Positions 1 to 8,890 of a stretch of 64,000 nt of DNA are shown one piece after another (the stretch's first letter is position 1; every line of letters begins with the position of its first letter). The stretch comes from Rhodothermales bacterium (GTDB lineage: Bacteria > Bacteroidota > Rhodothermia > Rhodothermales > VXPQ01). The stretch lies in the NCBI GenBank assembly GCA_951812345.1, contig OX638295.1, positions 1,832,965 to 1,896,964 on the forward strand. Direction: 5' to 3'. The notes beneath the pieces are model-generated. The model searched no databases. It was not told the origin of the DNA and saw nothing but the letters and a program-made list of their open reading frames with translations. A program made the position numbers and the translations under genes.

Positions 1-64
1 GCTCCCGACCGCTTCCTGCAAATATTCATGAACATGGCGAAAAAGGGCATATTACTAAGGCATA

Positions 65-2320
65 CTATTCGGACAGGATGGCGTCGGCTTCTTCCTCGGA
101 TTCGGCGAAACGCCCCGACGTCGTCTCCATAACAAGGCGATCCGCATCGTACATGTCGTCGAGCGCCTCAAGAATACCGCGGGCATCGACCGAAATGCTT
201 CGCGCCCGGTCCGTCAAGTAGATAAAATCCCCGGAGAGGCTCTCGATATTGCCATCGAACAGAAGACCTGCAAGACGCAAATCCGGATCGATCACGGGAG
301 ATCCCGAATTGCCCCCGATCGTATCGTTGGTGGAAACGAAATTCAGAGGCGTACGCATTTCGAAGTTTCCCGGCGGAGTCAACCAGCGCGCGGGCATGTC
401 CCACGGCGTATCCGGACCGTACGAATAATAGTGGTCGTACAACCCGTAATACGTCGTATACGGAGGCGCCACCGTACCGTTATACGGATACCCCTGTACG
501 ACCCCGTCGGCTATGCGCAGCGAGAAGGTGGCGTCGGGAGGCGTCTCCACGCCGTACACCGCATACCGGGCACGCCCGATCTGCTGCGCAAGAGATTGTT
601 CTTCGACGGCAAGCGCCGCCATAGCGCTACGATACGCCGTCAACTTCTCAACAATGGCGTCAACGACCTGTATGGCGGGATCGGCCTCCGTGATGGAACC
701 GGCTTGCAGCGCCTCTATGACTCCAGCCGCTTCCGTCAGCAGCGAATGCTCGACCACATGCTGCGCCGCCTCTTCAGGGGAACGCTCGCCAAGTATATCG
801 ACGACAAGCGCGCTTTCCGGACCGAAACGATCCGACCACGTTTGGAACCGCGCGGCAAGAAACGCAGCCTGCATCGCCGCCGGTTGATCGGCAATCAGTG
901 CAAGTTCCTCATGCACATTGTCCGGGATATTCCGCAGCGTATCGACCGGTCCGACATATTCATGCACGACAAGCGCGCGACGAAGCGCCGCAGCCCCGAG
1001 AGAAGAGGCCGGGTTCAATGCAAGAAATGCCCTGAACGCATCTCCGTACGTCCGCTTCTCTTCCTGTACTTCACGCATCCGTCCGATGAGATCGCCATAC
1101 TGCTCGCCAAGCGCCGGTGTCTGCCCGATCGCTTGCATGAACTGCTCTTCGGCGTCCATGCGGCGGGCTGTCACCACGGGATCGTTCAACGCCTTCACGC
1201 GACCCGTGTACAATTTACGGGCATTCTGTAACGAAAAAATCCGGTTGACGAGCGCATCCTGGCCTTCCGCAGGCGTCTCGGCCTGCAATGCCTCCAATGC
1301 CGCAAGGCGCGTCTCGATCAGGTCGAGAAGAGCGGGTTCCTGCACATCGCGCCGGAACGTCAACTCCGCGACGGTGGACAGCCGGAACGTGGATCCTGGA
1401 TTACCAATCACAAACACGGGGTCTCCTGCCTTTATCCCCTTGCTGCTCATAGGAAAATAATGGGTGACTTCAAGTGGTTTATCGTTGTCGTATACACGAA
1501 ACAGAGCAATATCCAGCGTATGGCGAGGATAGGTAAAATTGTCGGGATCGCCCCCGAAAAACCCGATCTTCAACTCAGGAATAAGCACAAGCCGGAGGTC
1601 GGTATAGCGACGAAAAACGTACGCGGATAAAAGGGCCCCGTTGTAGATGGAAATAATCTCCACATGATGCCCCGGACCCGCTTCCGCTTCAATGCGCTCC
1701 TGCACTCCATTGATTGCCTCCTGCCGCATCTGCTCACGTCCGGCGTCATCTTCCGAAACGCCGGCAATAGCGGCTTCCACCTCAGGCGTAATATCCCGGA
1801 TGTCAACCAACTGGTCGGCCCACATGCCATCCACCATACGTTCCTCGCCTAACGACCGGGCATAAAATCCATCGTCAAGAATAGGCTCCCCCTCAAGCGC
1901 AACGCTGACCGCATGGCCCCGGGCGCAGTGATGATTCGTTAATACAAGCCCGGTCGGCGACACAAACGAGGCCGTACAGCCGGGAATCCGCAACGTGCCG
2001 AGCCTGGCATGCCGAAACCACTCCTCGTCGGGCGTAAAGTCATAGGTCTCTGCAAAATAATCGATGGGGGGATGTTCGAATGTCCACATCTTCCCCTGGT
2101 CGAAACGCCCCGCACGAGCCATCGCAGCGTCGATGTGCTGCGCAGGCGCCGGTCGGAGCGGCTCATGGACCGGTACCGTTTCCGGGACTTCCGTGGGGGT
2201 CACGCTTCCAGGCTCGCCGGAAGCTGCAGTATCTTCAACGGCCTTGCTGCCGGCGCACCCTGCAAACAGCAAAAGAAGAAGCACCGGAAAAACCGGAGTG
2301 AACTGAATGCGTTTGTACAT
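65..2320 (-). CDS. S46 family dipeptidyl-peptidase (DPP7/DPP11-like) lipoprotein
   Basis: The 751-residue product starts with a lipoprotein-type signal (hydrophobic run, then FAGCAG with the lipobox Cys near residue 22). It has the trypsin-like catalytic signatures of peptidase family S46: TNHHC around residues 128-132 supplies the histidine and GGNSGSPV around 669-676 supplies the serine. S46 enzymes remove dipeptides from the N-terminus of oligopeptides in the periplasm or at the outer membrane and support amino-acid catabolism in Bacteroidota. The length of 700-750 residues is normal for the family. I cannot choose between DPP7 and DPP11 specificity by eye. A truncated copy of the dispersed repeat lies about 130 bp upstream of the start. 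The gene is monocistronic. Confidence 0.93.
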   Translation of the reverse strand: MYKRIQFTPVFPVLLLLLFAGCAGSKAVEDTAASGEPGSVTPTEVPETVPVHEPLRPAPAQHIDAAMARAGRFDQGKMWTFEHPPIDYFAETYDFTPDEEWFRHARLGTLRIPGCTASFVSPTGLVLTNHHCARGHAVSVALEGEPILDDGFYARSLGEERMVDGMWADQLVDIRDITPEVEAAIAGVSEDDAGREQMRQEAINGVQERIEAEAGPGHHVEIISIYNGALLSAYVFRRYTDLRLVLIPELKIGFFGGDPDNFTYPRHTLDIALFRVYDNDKPLEVTHYFPMSSKGIKAGDPVFVIGNPGSTFRLSTVAELTFRRDVQEPALLDLIETRLAALEALQAETPAEGQDALVNRIFSLQNARKLYTGRVKALNDPVVTARRMDAEEQFMQAIGQTPALGEQYGDLIGRMREVQEEKRTYGDAFRAFLALNPASSLGAAALRRALVVHEYVGPVDTLRNIPDNVHEELALIADQPAAMQAAFLAARFQTWSDRFGPESALVVDILGERSPEEAAQHVVEHSLLTEAAGVIEALQAGSITEADPAIQVVDAIVEKLTAYRSAMAALAVEEQSLAQQIGRARYAVYGVETPPDATFSLRIADGVVQGYPYNGTVAPPYTTYYGLYDHYYSYGPDTPWDMPARWLTPPGNFEMRTPLNFVSTNDTIGGNSGSPVIDPDLRLAGLLFDGNIESLSGDFIYLTDRARSISVDARGILEALDDMYDADRLVMETTSGRFAESEEEADAILSE

Positions 2321-2451
2321 GGTTGAAAAACCTGATCGGTAACGCGCGAGAACGAACCAAGGCTTGTACGTCGCCGCACGATTTACGAAAATACGCGATA
2401 GCTTTTTGATACAAACAAGGGAGCCTCAAAGATTCCTGCCTGTGCGGGACT

Positions 2452-2484
2452 ACAGGATACTCTGATCAAAACGCTGCGGGACGA
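2452..2484 (-). repeat. Truncated end of the dispersed repeat
   Basis: AGGATACTCTGATCAAAA followed by CGCTGCGGGACG matches the reverse complement of the right end of the dispersed repeat seen complete at 12533-12788. The rest of the element cannot be recognised. It lies between the S46 peptidase start and tRNA-Leu, with the right end facing the peptidase gene. The inner boundary is arbitrary. Confidence 0.5.
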
Positions 2485-2518
2485 AAAATAGTATCGCAAC
2501 GAGATAGCAACCCCTTAC

Positions 2519-2602
2519 GCGAAAGTGGCGGAACTGGCAGACGCGCCAGATTTAGGATCTGGTGGGGTAACACCCTTGGGGGTTCGAGTCCCCCCTTTCG
2601 CA
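2519..2602 (+). tRNA. tRNA-Leu (anticodon TAG)
   Basis: An 84-nt cloverleaf is visible. The acceptor arms GCGAAAG (2519-2525) and CTTTCGC (2595-2601) pair perfectly, with discriminator A at 2602. The anticodon stem CCAGA/TCTGG closes the loop TTTAGGA, giving anticodon TAG. There is a long variable arm, as expected for Leu, and a GGTTCGAGTCC T-arm. CCA is not encoded. Confidence 0.97.
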
Positions 2603-2655
2603 CGCAATATTTTTTCTCTGATCCATCGGCTCTTTCGGCAGGTAGGCCCCTGTCC

Positions 2656-3585
2656 TTATTCGAGGAGAGCTTCGTATACGGACGTGTGAGACGGATCGAG
2701 TAGCGTAAGGTAGTCGTACGCCTGATTACTCTCCTGCCAACCCTCGAATACAGCAGCCAGTTCGTTATACTTCGCCAGAAAGAAGAGATCGAGGGCATGC
2801 TGTCGGGAAACATCCTCGTACAACACATCAAGGTCGGAAAGCACCTGCAGAATGGCGTTGCGCGCCGCATCGGGATTCACGAGAAAGCGATCGAGCCCGG
2901 CAAAGTGATAATCGAAATACGCCTTGCGCAACGGGCGCATGCGGGGATCCAGCATCTGCGTGATCAGATTGCCGCGTCCAGGCTCGGTACTCGCGAGCTC
3001 CGACCAACCCTGCCCCGACGCAGATTGCGCGCGTTCTGCAATCCGGCGAGCCGTCTCGAAATGCGGCGTACCGCCGAGTTCACCGAAGGTGTCGTAGTCA
3101 TACCCGAGCATCATATACACATAAAAGTCGATGACCGAGGTCAACGGATCGTACTGTTCGAGATTGAACACGAGGGGCTGGCCCTGCGCATACCTGAATT
3201 GCCAGGACTCGTCGCTGAATCGAACCACCGTACTGTGCTGCATGGTGTTGTAGATCGGCCGGCGGGTCGCCACTACAAGCCGCGCATCGAAACTGGTTAA
3301 CGAGAGGGCTTCCAGTACAATCACTTCCACCGTACACTCGATGCGCTCGTCTTCCCGGAAGCCATCCTCCGTCCAGGAACGATCGTTCACATATTCTTCC
3401 ATGCGCACTTCGAGATCTTCAAGAAATCCGAAATCGGAGCCCGTCAGCGTGCTGTAATTGAGCGAAACTGTGCAGTTGAATTCCTGCGCAGCGGTCGGCT
3501 TCGGCGAAAAAAACAGCAAAAAGAGAAGCAGCCCGGCAGCCGACGCCGTCGAAGCGGAGAGAAAACGCATCTTGGAAAAGGACAT
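2656..3585 (-). CDS. porD: Type IX secretion-associated protein PorD (DUF4835)
   Basis: The 309-residue protein has an N-terminal signal peptide (MSFSKMRFLSAS, a hydrophobic stretch, then AAQEFNCTV). It has the conserved layout of the DUF4835/PorD family: mature start with EFNCTV, then RPIYN, an FRY segment, the SVIDFYVYMMLGYDYDTF segment, and a YHFAGLDRF block near the C-terminus. PorD is a periplasmic or outer-membrane factor linked to type IX secretion in Bacteroidota, with biochemical role unresolved. The start at 3585 is preferred because GGAAG lies just upstream; an alternative ATG is at 3570. Two PorV/PorQ-like proteins and a probable T9SS cargo are elsewhere in the window. It is divergent from the outer-membrane protein gene at 3834. 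Confidence 0.85.
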   Translation of the reverse strand: MSFSKMRFLSASTASAAGLLLFLLFFSPKPTAAQEFNCTVSLNYSTLTGSDFGFLEDLEVRMEEYVNDRSWTEDGFREDERIECTVEVIVLEALSLTSFDARLVVATRRPIYNTMQHSTVVRFSDESWQFRYAQGQPLVFNLEQYDPLTSVIDFYVYMMLGYDYDTFGELGGTPHFETARRIAERAQSASGQGWSELASTEPGRGNLITQMLDPRMRPLRKAYFDYHFAGLDRFLVNPDAARNAILQVLSDLDVLYEDVSRQHALDLFFLAKYNELAAVFEGWQESNQAYDYLTLLDPSHTSVYEALLE

Positions 3586-3833
3586 GTACTTCCGTGCCGG
3601 GATGCGGGTTTTTATGACAAGGGATAGTGCCTTTGTTGATACCAAAATGGACCTGCTCTGTTTCCGGCGGACAGAATAAGGGAATGTCGTCATCGGGCCC
3701 GGAAAGCAACCGGGTATCGGGAAATTTTTACGTATGAGGTCATGCATGACCCCGCACGGTGTCTGTGAAATAAAAGCCCGTGTGCTGCCCCGCCTCTTCC
3801 CCCCTTGCATACCTTGCCCCCTGCCTGAGCAGA

Positions 3834-4646
3834 ATGCTTTTGCTGCTCCTCGCTGCTCTACCTGTAGCAAGCACACGGCAATCCGCTATGGGGCAGCCTG
3901 TGTTTTCGGGGGCGCGGAGCGCTGCGCTCGGCGGAGCTTCGACGGCATTGCCGAATGAGGCTGCCGGGCAAGTCAACCCCGCTGCATGGGCACAGGCGGA
4001 TACCCGGATCCTCGCGCTGCACGGCGCGCAACTGTATGGATTACCTGAACTCCGGTTTGCCGCTGTCCGGCTTGTTGTGCCCCTCCGGACGGGCGCGATC
4101 GCCGGGGGCGCCTCGGCCTTCGGTTTCGATCTCTACAGACACTTCGTGCTGGACGCCGGGCTTGGGAGACGCTTCGGTTTCGGAACGCACCGGCAAATCC
4201 ATGCAGGCGTGCGCGCCGAGTGGAATCAGGTGTACATAGCGAATCACGGACAAGCCGGGGCGCTGGGACTGACAGGAGGCGTACTGCTCCCGATTACGCC
4301 GTTCATTTCGCTGGGAGCCGTCGCATACAATCTGGTCACGGTTGCCGGCCCCTTGCGCTCCGACCTGCGCCGAAGCCTTGCTGTCGGCGCCGTGTGGCGC
4401 CCCTCGAAGACATTCGCCATGACGACGGATGTGACCAAAGAAGTGCGTTCTCCTCTTTCCATGTCGGCCGGCCTCGAAATCCGGCTGATCGATGTACTGG
4501 CGTTGCGGGGAGGCATTGCATCGGGGCCAAGGCAGGCAAGCGGAGGAATCGGGTTAAGCCTCGCGTCCGTTCGCGCGGATTTCGCAGCCCAACGACACGA
4601 AATACTGGGGTGGACGCCTTCCATGTCCCTCCTCTACTCCTGGTGA
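3834..4646 (+). CDS. PorV/PorQ-like outer-membrane protein
   Basis: The 270-residue product has a signal peptide (MLLLLLAALPVAST). The motif FSGARSAALGGASTALPNEA and the NPAAWA segment resemble the N-terminal ALGG..A...NPA signature of PorV/PorQ/UPF0164 beta-barrels. The rest alternates short amphipathic strands and glycine-rich turns, as in an outer-membrane barrel. The gene sits 3 bp upstream of the helix-hairpin-helix gene at 4650, so the two are probably co-transcribed. An in-frame ATG at 3780 is possible, but starting at 3834 puts the hydrophobic signal at the N-terminus. The exact role is unknown; it may act as a T9SS shuttle or a small channel. Confidence 0.65.
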   Translation: MLLLLLAALPVASTRQSAMGQPVFSGARSAALGGASTALPNEAAGQVNPAAWAQADTRILALHGAQLYGLPELRFAAVRLVVPLRTGAIAGGASAFGFDLYRHFVLDAGLGRRFGFGTHRQIHAGVRAEWNQVYIANHGQAGALGLTGGVLLPITPFISLGAVAYNLVTVAGPLRSDLRRSLAVGAVWRPSKTFAMTTDVTKEVRSPLSMSAGLEIRLIDVLALRGGIASGPRQASGGIGLSLASVRADFAAQRHEILGWTPSMSLLYSW

Positions 4647-4649
4647 AGC

Positions 4650-6593
4650 ATGAAAACGGCAATCCTGCTGGCGTTTATGATGCAGGCCGCAAACCCGCCA
4701 GCTGACACGACAGAAACGGCCACGGTTATCGAAACCACGCTGGATGTACTGGAGGATGGATTGGAAGATTCGGCCTCGCTGCAGGAAGCGATCGAATATG
4801 CCGCGCACCGGAAAATCCGGTTGGAAACAGCGTCGGCGGAAGCCTTGCGTTCCATTCCCGGTATATCGGAAATGAACGTGCAACGGATCCTCGCCTGGCG
4901 TTCATCCGGAGAAAAAATCGAAGAACCGGAATCCCTGTTGCGCGCAGGTCTGGATGAACACGCCGTCAGCATGTTGCTCCCCTTCGTTACATTCGACCGC
5001 CCTGCGCCCCGAAAGCGCCCTCGCATCCGTACAGACCTCGTGCAGCGCTGGAACCGTCGTCTGGACATTGGAAAAGGATACCGAAAGGACGCCGGCTCCG
5101 GCTATCTCGGCTCCCCCGACGCCTTGCAATGGCGCATCGGGATACGTATAGGAGAACATATCGCCACAGGCATCACACTCGACAAGGATCCGGGAGAACC
5201 GATCCGCTGGCATCCCGGCGGAAGAAGATTCGGCGCTGACTTTGCAGCCCTGCACCTGAGCGTGGACAACAGAGGGCCTTTCGAACGCATCGTAGCAGGT
5301 AGTTATACGGTCCAGGCAGGGGAGGGTCTTACGGCGGGCCAGGGTGTGGCGGGGATTTCTTCGTTACGCACGGCCTCCGTAGATCGGATCCTTCGACCCC
5401 ATACTTCCGCGCGGGAACATGCCTATTTCAGGGGCCTGGCCATGCAATCAAAACCGCTGTACGGGGTTTCCGTAACCGGCTTCGTCTCGTACCTGCCGCT
5501 GGACGCCCGCGTCGATACCACCCTGGGCATATGGAGCCTGGCCTCCACCGGATATCACCGCACGCAAACCGAGTATGAAAGACGGGGGCAAGCCCGGGAA
5601 CGCTCTGTCGGCGGAATAGCCGTGTTCCGCCGGGGTTCTGTTTACGCCGGCGCATTGTCTCTCCATACGCTGCACACGCTTGGCGTTTCCCGGAATATGC
5701 ATGCCCTGTCGGTATTTGGAGGATGGACAAGACCCCATTGGGAGGGCTCGTTCGAACTCGTCCCGGAACAGGGACACCGGTCCATGACCGTCTCGTTTAC
5801 CCCCATCGAAAATGCGTCTGTGCATATCCGGACATGGCAGACCACGGCAAACGGTCTGCGGCCACACACCCGCATCGGGGTGAATTCCCGAGGGGAAAGC
5901 TATCGGTACGCCGAATGGCTTGCCGAAAGCCGCATCCGCCCTTTCGAAACATGGACAGCGACAGTACGAGTTCGGGAGCGGAAGCGCCCGGTCAGCCTCC
6001 TCCCCAATGTACGTGACCGGTTCGTTGCGGGAGTCGTCGAATACCGGCAGGGGCGTTGGCTCACGCTGCATGTGCGGGCGCGGACACAAACATCCGAAGC
6101 AGCGACCCGCTGCCTGGCTGGTCGCCTGCTGCTGCCCTGCTCAACCCGAGAACGCAGGCAATCCCTGCGGATACAGATCGAATACAGACACAGCGCTTCC
6201 CTGCGCTCCAGAACGCGCATCGAAACCGTCCGTGCCGAGACGGAAAAAAAGGCTGCGGGGGTACTGGTATACCAGGATTTCCGGTGGCAGCCCCGGCGGT
6301 TTATACAATTGGATGTACGGTACGCCTTGTTCGATGCGGCAGATGCCTCTGCCCGGCTTTACATGTTCGAAAACGACGTGCTTTACGGGGGTGGCGCCCC
6401 CTCCTTCAACGGACGCGGCCACCGGTGGTATGTCCTGGCTCGTTTCGAAGCCTCCCGGCGCCTGATGATGCAATTGAAATTCGGCGCCACACGCTATGAG
6501 GACGTACGTGCTACCGGATCCGGACGCGACGAAATCCCTGGAGACCGCGTGCGAGAAATGAAGGTACTGGTCAGATGGAGATTCGGGTCGTAA
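4650..6593 (+). CDS. Helix-hairpin-helix domain protein with C-terminal beta-barrel-like region
   Basis: The protein has 647 residues. After a short hydrophobic N-terminus, residues about 50-110 form a ComEA-like helix-hairpin-helix: LETASAEALRSIPGI followed by NVQRILAWR. From about residue 125 to the end the sequence is a long series of alternating, aromatic-capped strands ending in VLVRWRF, which suggests an outer-membrane barrel. ComEA-type domains bind DNA in competence systems, but proteins with this layout in Bacteroidota are uncharacterised. The gene follows the PorV-like gene after 3 bp. DNA binding or uptake is possible but unproven. Confidence 0.6.
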   Translation: MKTAILLAFMMQAANPPADTTETATVIETTLDVLEDGLEDSASLQEAIEYAAHRKIRLETASAEALRSIPGISEMNVQRILAWRSSGEKIEEPESLLRAGLDEHAVSMLLPFVTFDRPAPRKRPRIRTDLVQRWNRRLDIGKGYRKDAGSGYLGSPDALQWRIGIRIGEHIATGITLDKDPGEPIRWHPGGRRFGADFAALHLSVDNRGPFERIVAGSYTVQAGEGLTAGQGVAGISSLRTASVDRILRPHTSAREHAYFRGLAMQSKPLYGVSVTGFVSYLPLDARVDTTLGIWSLASTGYHRTQTEYERRGQARERSVGGIAVFRRGSVYAGALSLHTLHTLGVSRNMHALSVFGGWTRPHWEGSFELVPEQGHRSMTVSFTPIENASVHIRTWQTTANGLRPHTRIGVNSRGESYRYAEWLAESRIRPFETWTATVRVRERKRPVSLLPNVRDRFVAGVVEYRQGRWLTLHVRARTQTSEAATRCLAGRLLLPCSTRERRQSLRIQIEYRHSASLRSRTRIETVRAETEKKAAGVLVYQDFRWQPRRFIQLDVRYALFDAADASARLYMFENDVLYGGGAPSFNGRGHRWYVLARFEASRRLMMQLKFGATRYEDVRATGSGRDEIPGDRVREMKVLVRWRFGS

Positions 6594-6621
6594 GCCCACG
6601 GCACACTGTACCGTACACTTT

Positions 6622-6693
6622 AGGATGCTCTGACCATAACCTGTACTTGCGAACGTGACGCGCTGAGCGAAGCGGTTTTGGTCAGAGTGTCCT
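6622..6693 (+). repeat. Short deletion derivative of the dispersed repeat
   Basis: The 72-bp unit is bounded by AGGATGCTCTGACC and GGTCAGAGTGTCCT, nearly perfect terminal inverted repeats. It keeps the right-hand hairpin segment (TTGCGAACGTGACGCGCTGAG) but lacks the inner stem. TTA flanks the GGATG..GTGTCC core on both sides and could be a target duplication. It ends inside the stop codon of the minus-strand gene at 6693. Confidence 0.75.
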
Positions 6694-7094
6694 TAATTCG
6701 AGCAGATCGACTTCAGCACCTTGCGCCGTGTGATGAGTTTGTCGTGCCATGCCTCCGCCGAAATCTCCTCGTCGTCGAGATAATATTCCCAGTAATCGAC
6801 GTTCGCACTCCGAGTAGCTTCCGGAGGCTCGATATGAGCAATGCGTTTCAATTCCGGAGACATACCCATCTGGTGCACAAAGGTAACCGTATGATCACCC
6901 ATATAGCTTTCCTTGACGGATAGCCAGTTATCACCGCATACATGACAGGTATAAAAGCGGGTTTGCGAATTGCTGTCCTGGTCTGGAGTGGAAGCATTCG
7001 GTTCACTTTCTTCGTCGTCCCCAAGGACATCCATCGGCACCATGCTGATGCTCCCGCATGCCTTGCACTGCAGTTTTTCCATGAATGGAATCAT
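6693..7094 (-). CDS. Small zinc-ribbon protein, function unknown
   Basis: About 133 residues. Two CxxC pairs are visible (CKACG near residue 10 and CHVCG near residue 49), which would form one zinc ribbon. An acidic, asparagine/serine-rich linker separates them. The C-terminal part contains NVDYWEYYLDDEEISAEAW and a basic tail, RRKVLKSICSN. I do not recognise the family. The start is uncertain: ATG at 7094 or 7082 both begin just before the first zinc knuckle, and neither has a clear Shine-Dalgarno. The stop codon TAA (6693-6695) overlaps the end of a dispersed-repeat derivative. Confidence 0.6.
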   Translation of the reverse strand: MIPFMEKLQCKACGSISMVPMDVLGDDEESEPNASTPDQDSNSQTRFYTCHVCGDNWLSVKESYMGDHTVTFVHQMGMSPELKRIAHIEPPEATRSANVDYWEYYLDDEEISAEAWHDKLITRRKVLKSICSN

Positions 7095-7425
7095 TGGCTG
7101 TTTCGAATGTACGCCCTGCCCATCCTTCTGCCTGCGCAACCTGTCCCCGCTAAGACCATGGCGCTTTTGCGCAATGCATAAAACCACATAGGCCTGACGG
7201 AATATACGGGAATAATTCAAAAAAAGTTACATGCAATAACGGACACGTATTAAGAATCTGTAAACCTTACCGGATGAATCATCCGCCAACGGGCATCCGC
7301 ATATCAATGAACATATACACTCAATGTCCGGCGCCCGCATACCTGCTGCCCCCTTGACGCCGGAACACACATCAATAACGGAAATAAGATGATGTACCTC
7401 CCCATACACACCTGGAAAGATGCAG

Positions 7426-7498
7426 CCCCCTCGGGAGGATTCGAACCTCCGACCAACGGTTTAGGAAACCGGTGCTCTATCCCCTGAGCTACGAGGGG
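7426..7498 (-). tRNA. tRNA-Arg (anticodon CCT)
   Basis: Read on the minus strand, the acceptor CCCCTCG (7498-7492) pairs with CGAGGGG (7433-7427), followed by discriminator G at 7426. The D-arm (TAGCTCAGGGGATAGAGC), anticodon loop TTCCTAA giving CCT, and T-arm GGAGGTTCGAATCCTCC are all intact. CCA is not encoded. About 200 bp without a recognisable gene lies between it and the zinc-ribbon gene. Confidence 0.97.
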
Positions 7499-7666
7499 TA
7501 TGTTCATCTACCAGCAGGGTGCGACGATGAAAGCATCTCCTGCATTGCTTGCAAAATCGACCCATGACGCATAGCACGACATACGTCACTACATCAGGAA
7601 CCTTGAAAGGAACGGTTGTATAGGATGATATTTGCCATACAACGCCGTCATACATCCGCCGTTTCC

Positions 7667-8890
7667 ATGAATTGCGCAGCACCATCCCCTGTCCCGGAGG
7701 TCAAGCTCATTGATGTAGCCCGCACCCGTCGGGACACACCGGCCTGTGAAAAGGTGGTGCATTTCAACAATGCCGGCGCATCTCTTATGCCGAATCTGGT
7801 GCTCGACACCTGCATCGAGCATCTCTGGCTGGAAGCGCGCATAGGAGGATACGAAGCCGCAGAAGAAGCACAGGCCCGACATGAGGCGATATACCGAAGC
7901 ATCGCCACGCTCCTGCACGCTTCCCCGGAAGAAATTGCGCTGGCCGATAGTGCTACCCGCGCATGGCATCTCGCCTTTCAAGGCCTTCAAACGCCACGAG
8001 GCGCTAAAATCCTTACTACCCGCACATCCTATGCAAGCAATTTTATCGCCTTTCTGCACCGCGCCCGGAAAGATGGTCTGGAAATAGACGTAGCGCCCTG
8101 TGACGATGCGGGTGACCTTGATCTCGACGCTTTCGAACAACGTATTGACGGGCGCGTTGCGCTCATTGCCCTTACCCACATCCCTACGAACGGCGGTATC
8201 ATCAACCCGGCCGAAGCTGTCGGAAAAATTGCCCGCAAATATGGGGTGCCGTACTTGCTGGACGCTTGCCAATCGGCAGGGCAACTGCCGCTCGACGTAA
8301 CGCGCATCGGCTGTGACATGCTCTCCTCCACAGGGCGAAAATTCCTGCGCGCTCCGCGCGGAACGGGATTTCTCTATGTCCGCCGCGCCTTTCTGGATCG
8401 CCTTGAACCGCCGATGCCGGATTTGCACAGCGCGACATGGACAACCCCTGACGATTACAGGCCCCATGAAGGAATGCGCGCATTCGAAATGTGGGAATCC
8501 AACTTGGCCATGAAGCTCGGTCTGGGCGCCGCCGTCGACTATGCACTGGATCTGGGACTCGACGCCATCCGGGGACGCATCCGGGACCTTGCCGACCTGT
8601 TGCGACGGCGCCTCCATGCCCTGAACGGTATCCGCGTGCGGGATACGGGAACAGAGCAAGGCGGCATTGTGACCTTCGACATTGCAAACGTGGCAGCATC
8701 CATTGTAAAATCACGTCTGCGCGAACAATCCATGCATATCACAGTGTCTCTGCCCTCGCACACGCTGCTTGACGCGATGGAGCGTAACCTCCCCAAGATG
8801 GTGCGCGCTTCCGTGCATTACTACAACACGGAAGAAGAAATCGACCGGTTCTGCGAAGCCGTACATGCCATCTCTTCGAAAGACGCATGA
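7667..8890 (+). CDS. Class V aminotransferase-fold PLP enzyme (cysteine desulfurase/lyase-like)
   Basis: About 407 residues with the fold-type I layout. FNNAGASLMP lies near the N-terminus, followed by TRTSYASNF, THIPTNGGIINP and the PLP-contacting Asp and His/Gln region YLLDACQSAGQ. The Schiff-base lysine is in SSTGRKFLRAPRGTGFL. These features match class V aminotransferase-like proteins such as cysteine desulfurases, selenocysteine lyases and hercynylcysteine lyase-like enzymes. The substrate cannot be assigned. The start could also be 7616 or 7625. The stop overlaps the start of the MFS gene (ATGA at 8887), so the two are translationally coupled, and the transporter may handle a related metabolite. 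Confidence 0.82.
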   Translation: MNCAAPSPVPEVKLIDVARTRRDTPACEKVVHFNNAGASLMPNLVLDTCIEHLWLEARIGGYEAAEEAQARHEAIYRSIATLLHASPEEIALADSATRAWHLAFQGLQTPRGAKILTTRTSYASNFIAFLHRARKDGLEIDVAPCDDAGDLDLDAFEQRIDGRVALIALTHIPTNGGIINPAEAVGKIARKYGVPYLLDACQSAGQLPLDVTRIGCDMLSSTGRKFLRAPRGTGFLYVRRAFLDRLEPPMPDLHSATWTTPDDYRPHEGMRAFEMWESNLAMKLGLGAAVDYALDLGLDAIRGRIRDLADLLRRRLHALNGIRVRDTGTEQGGIVTFDIANVAASIVKSRLREQSMHITVSLPSHTLLDAMERNLPKMVRASVHYYNTEEEIDRFCEAVHAISSKDA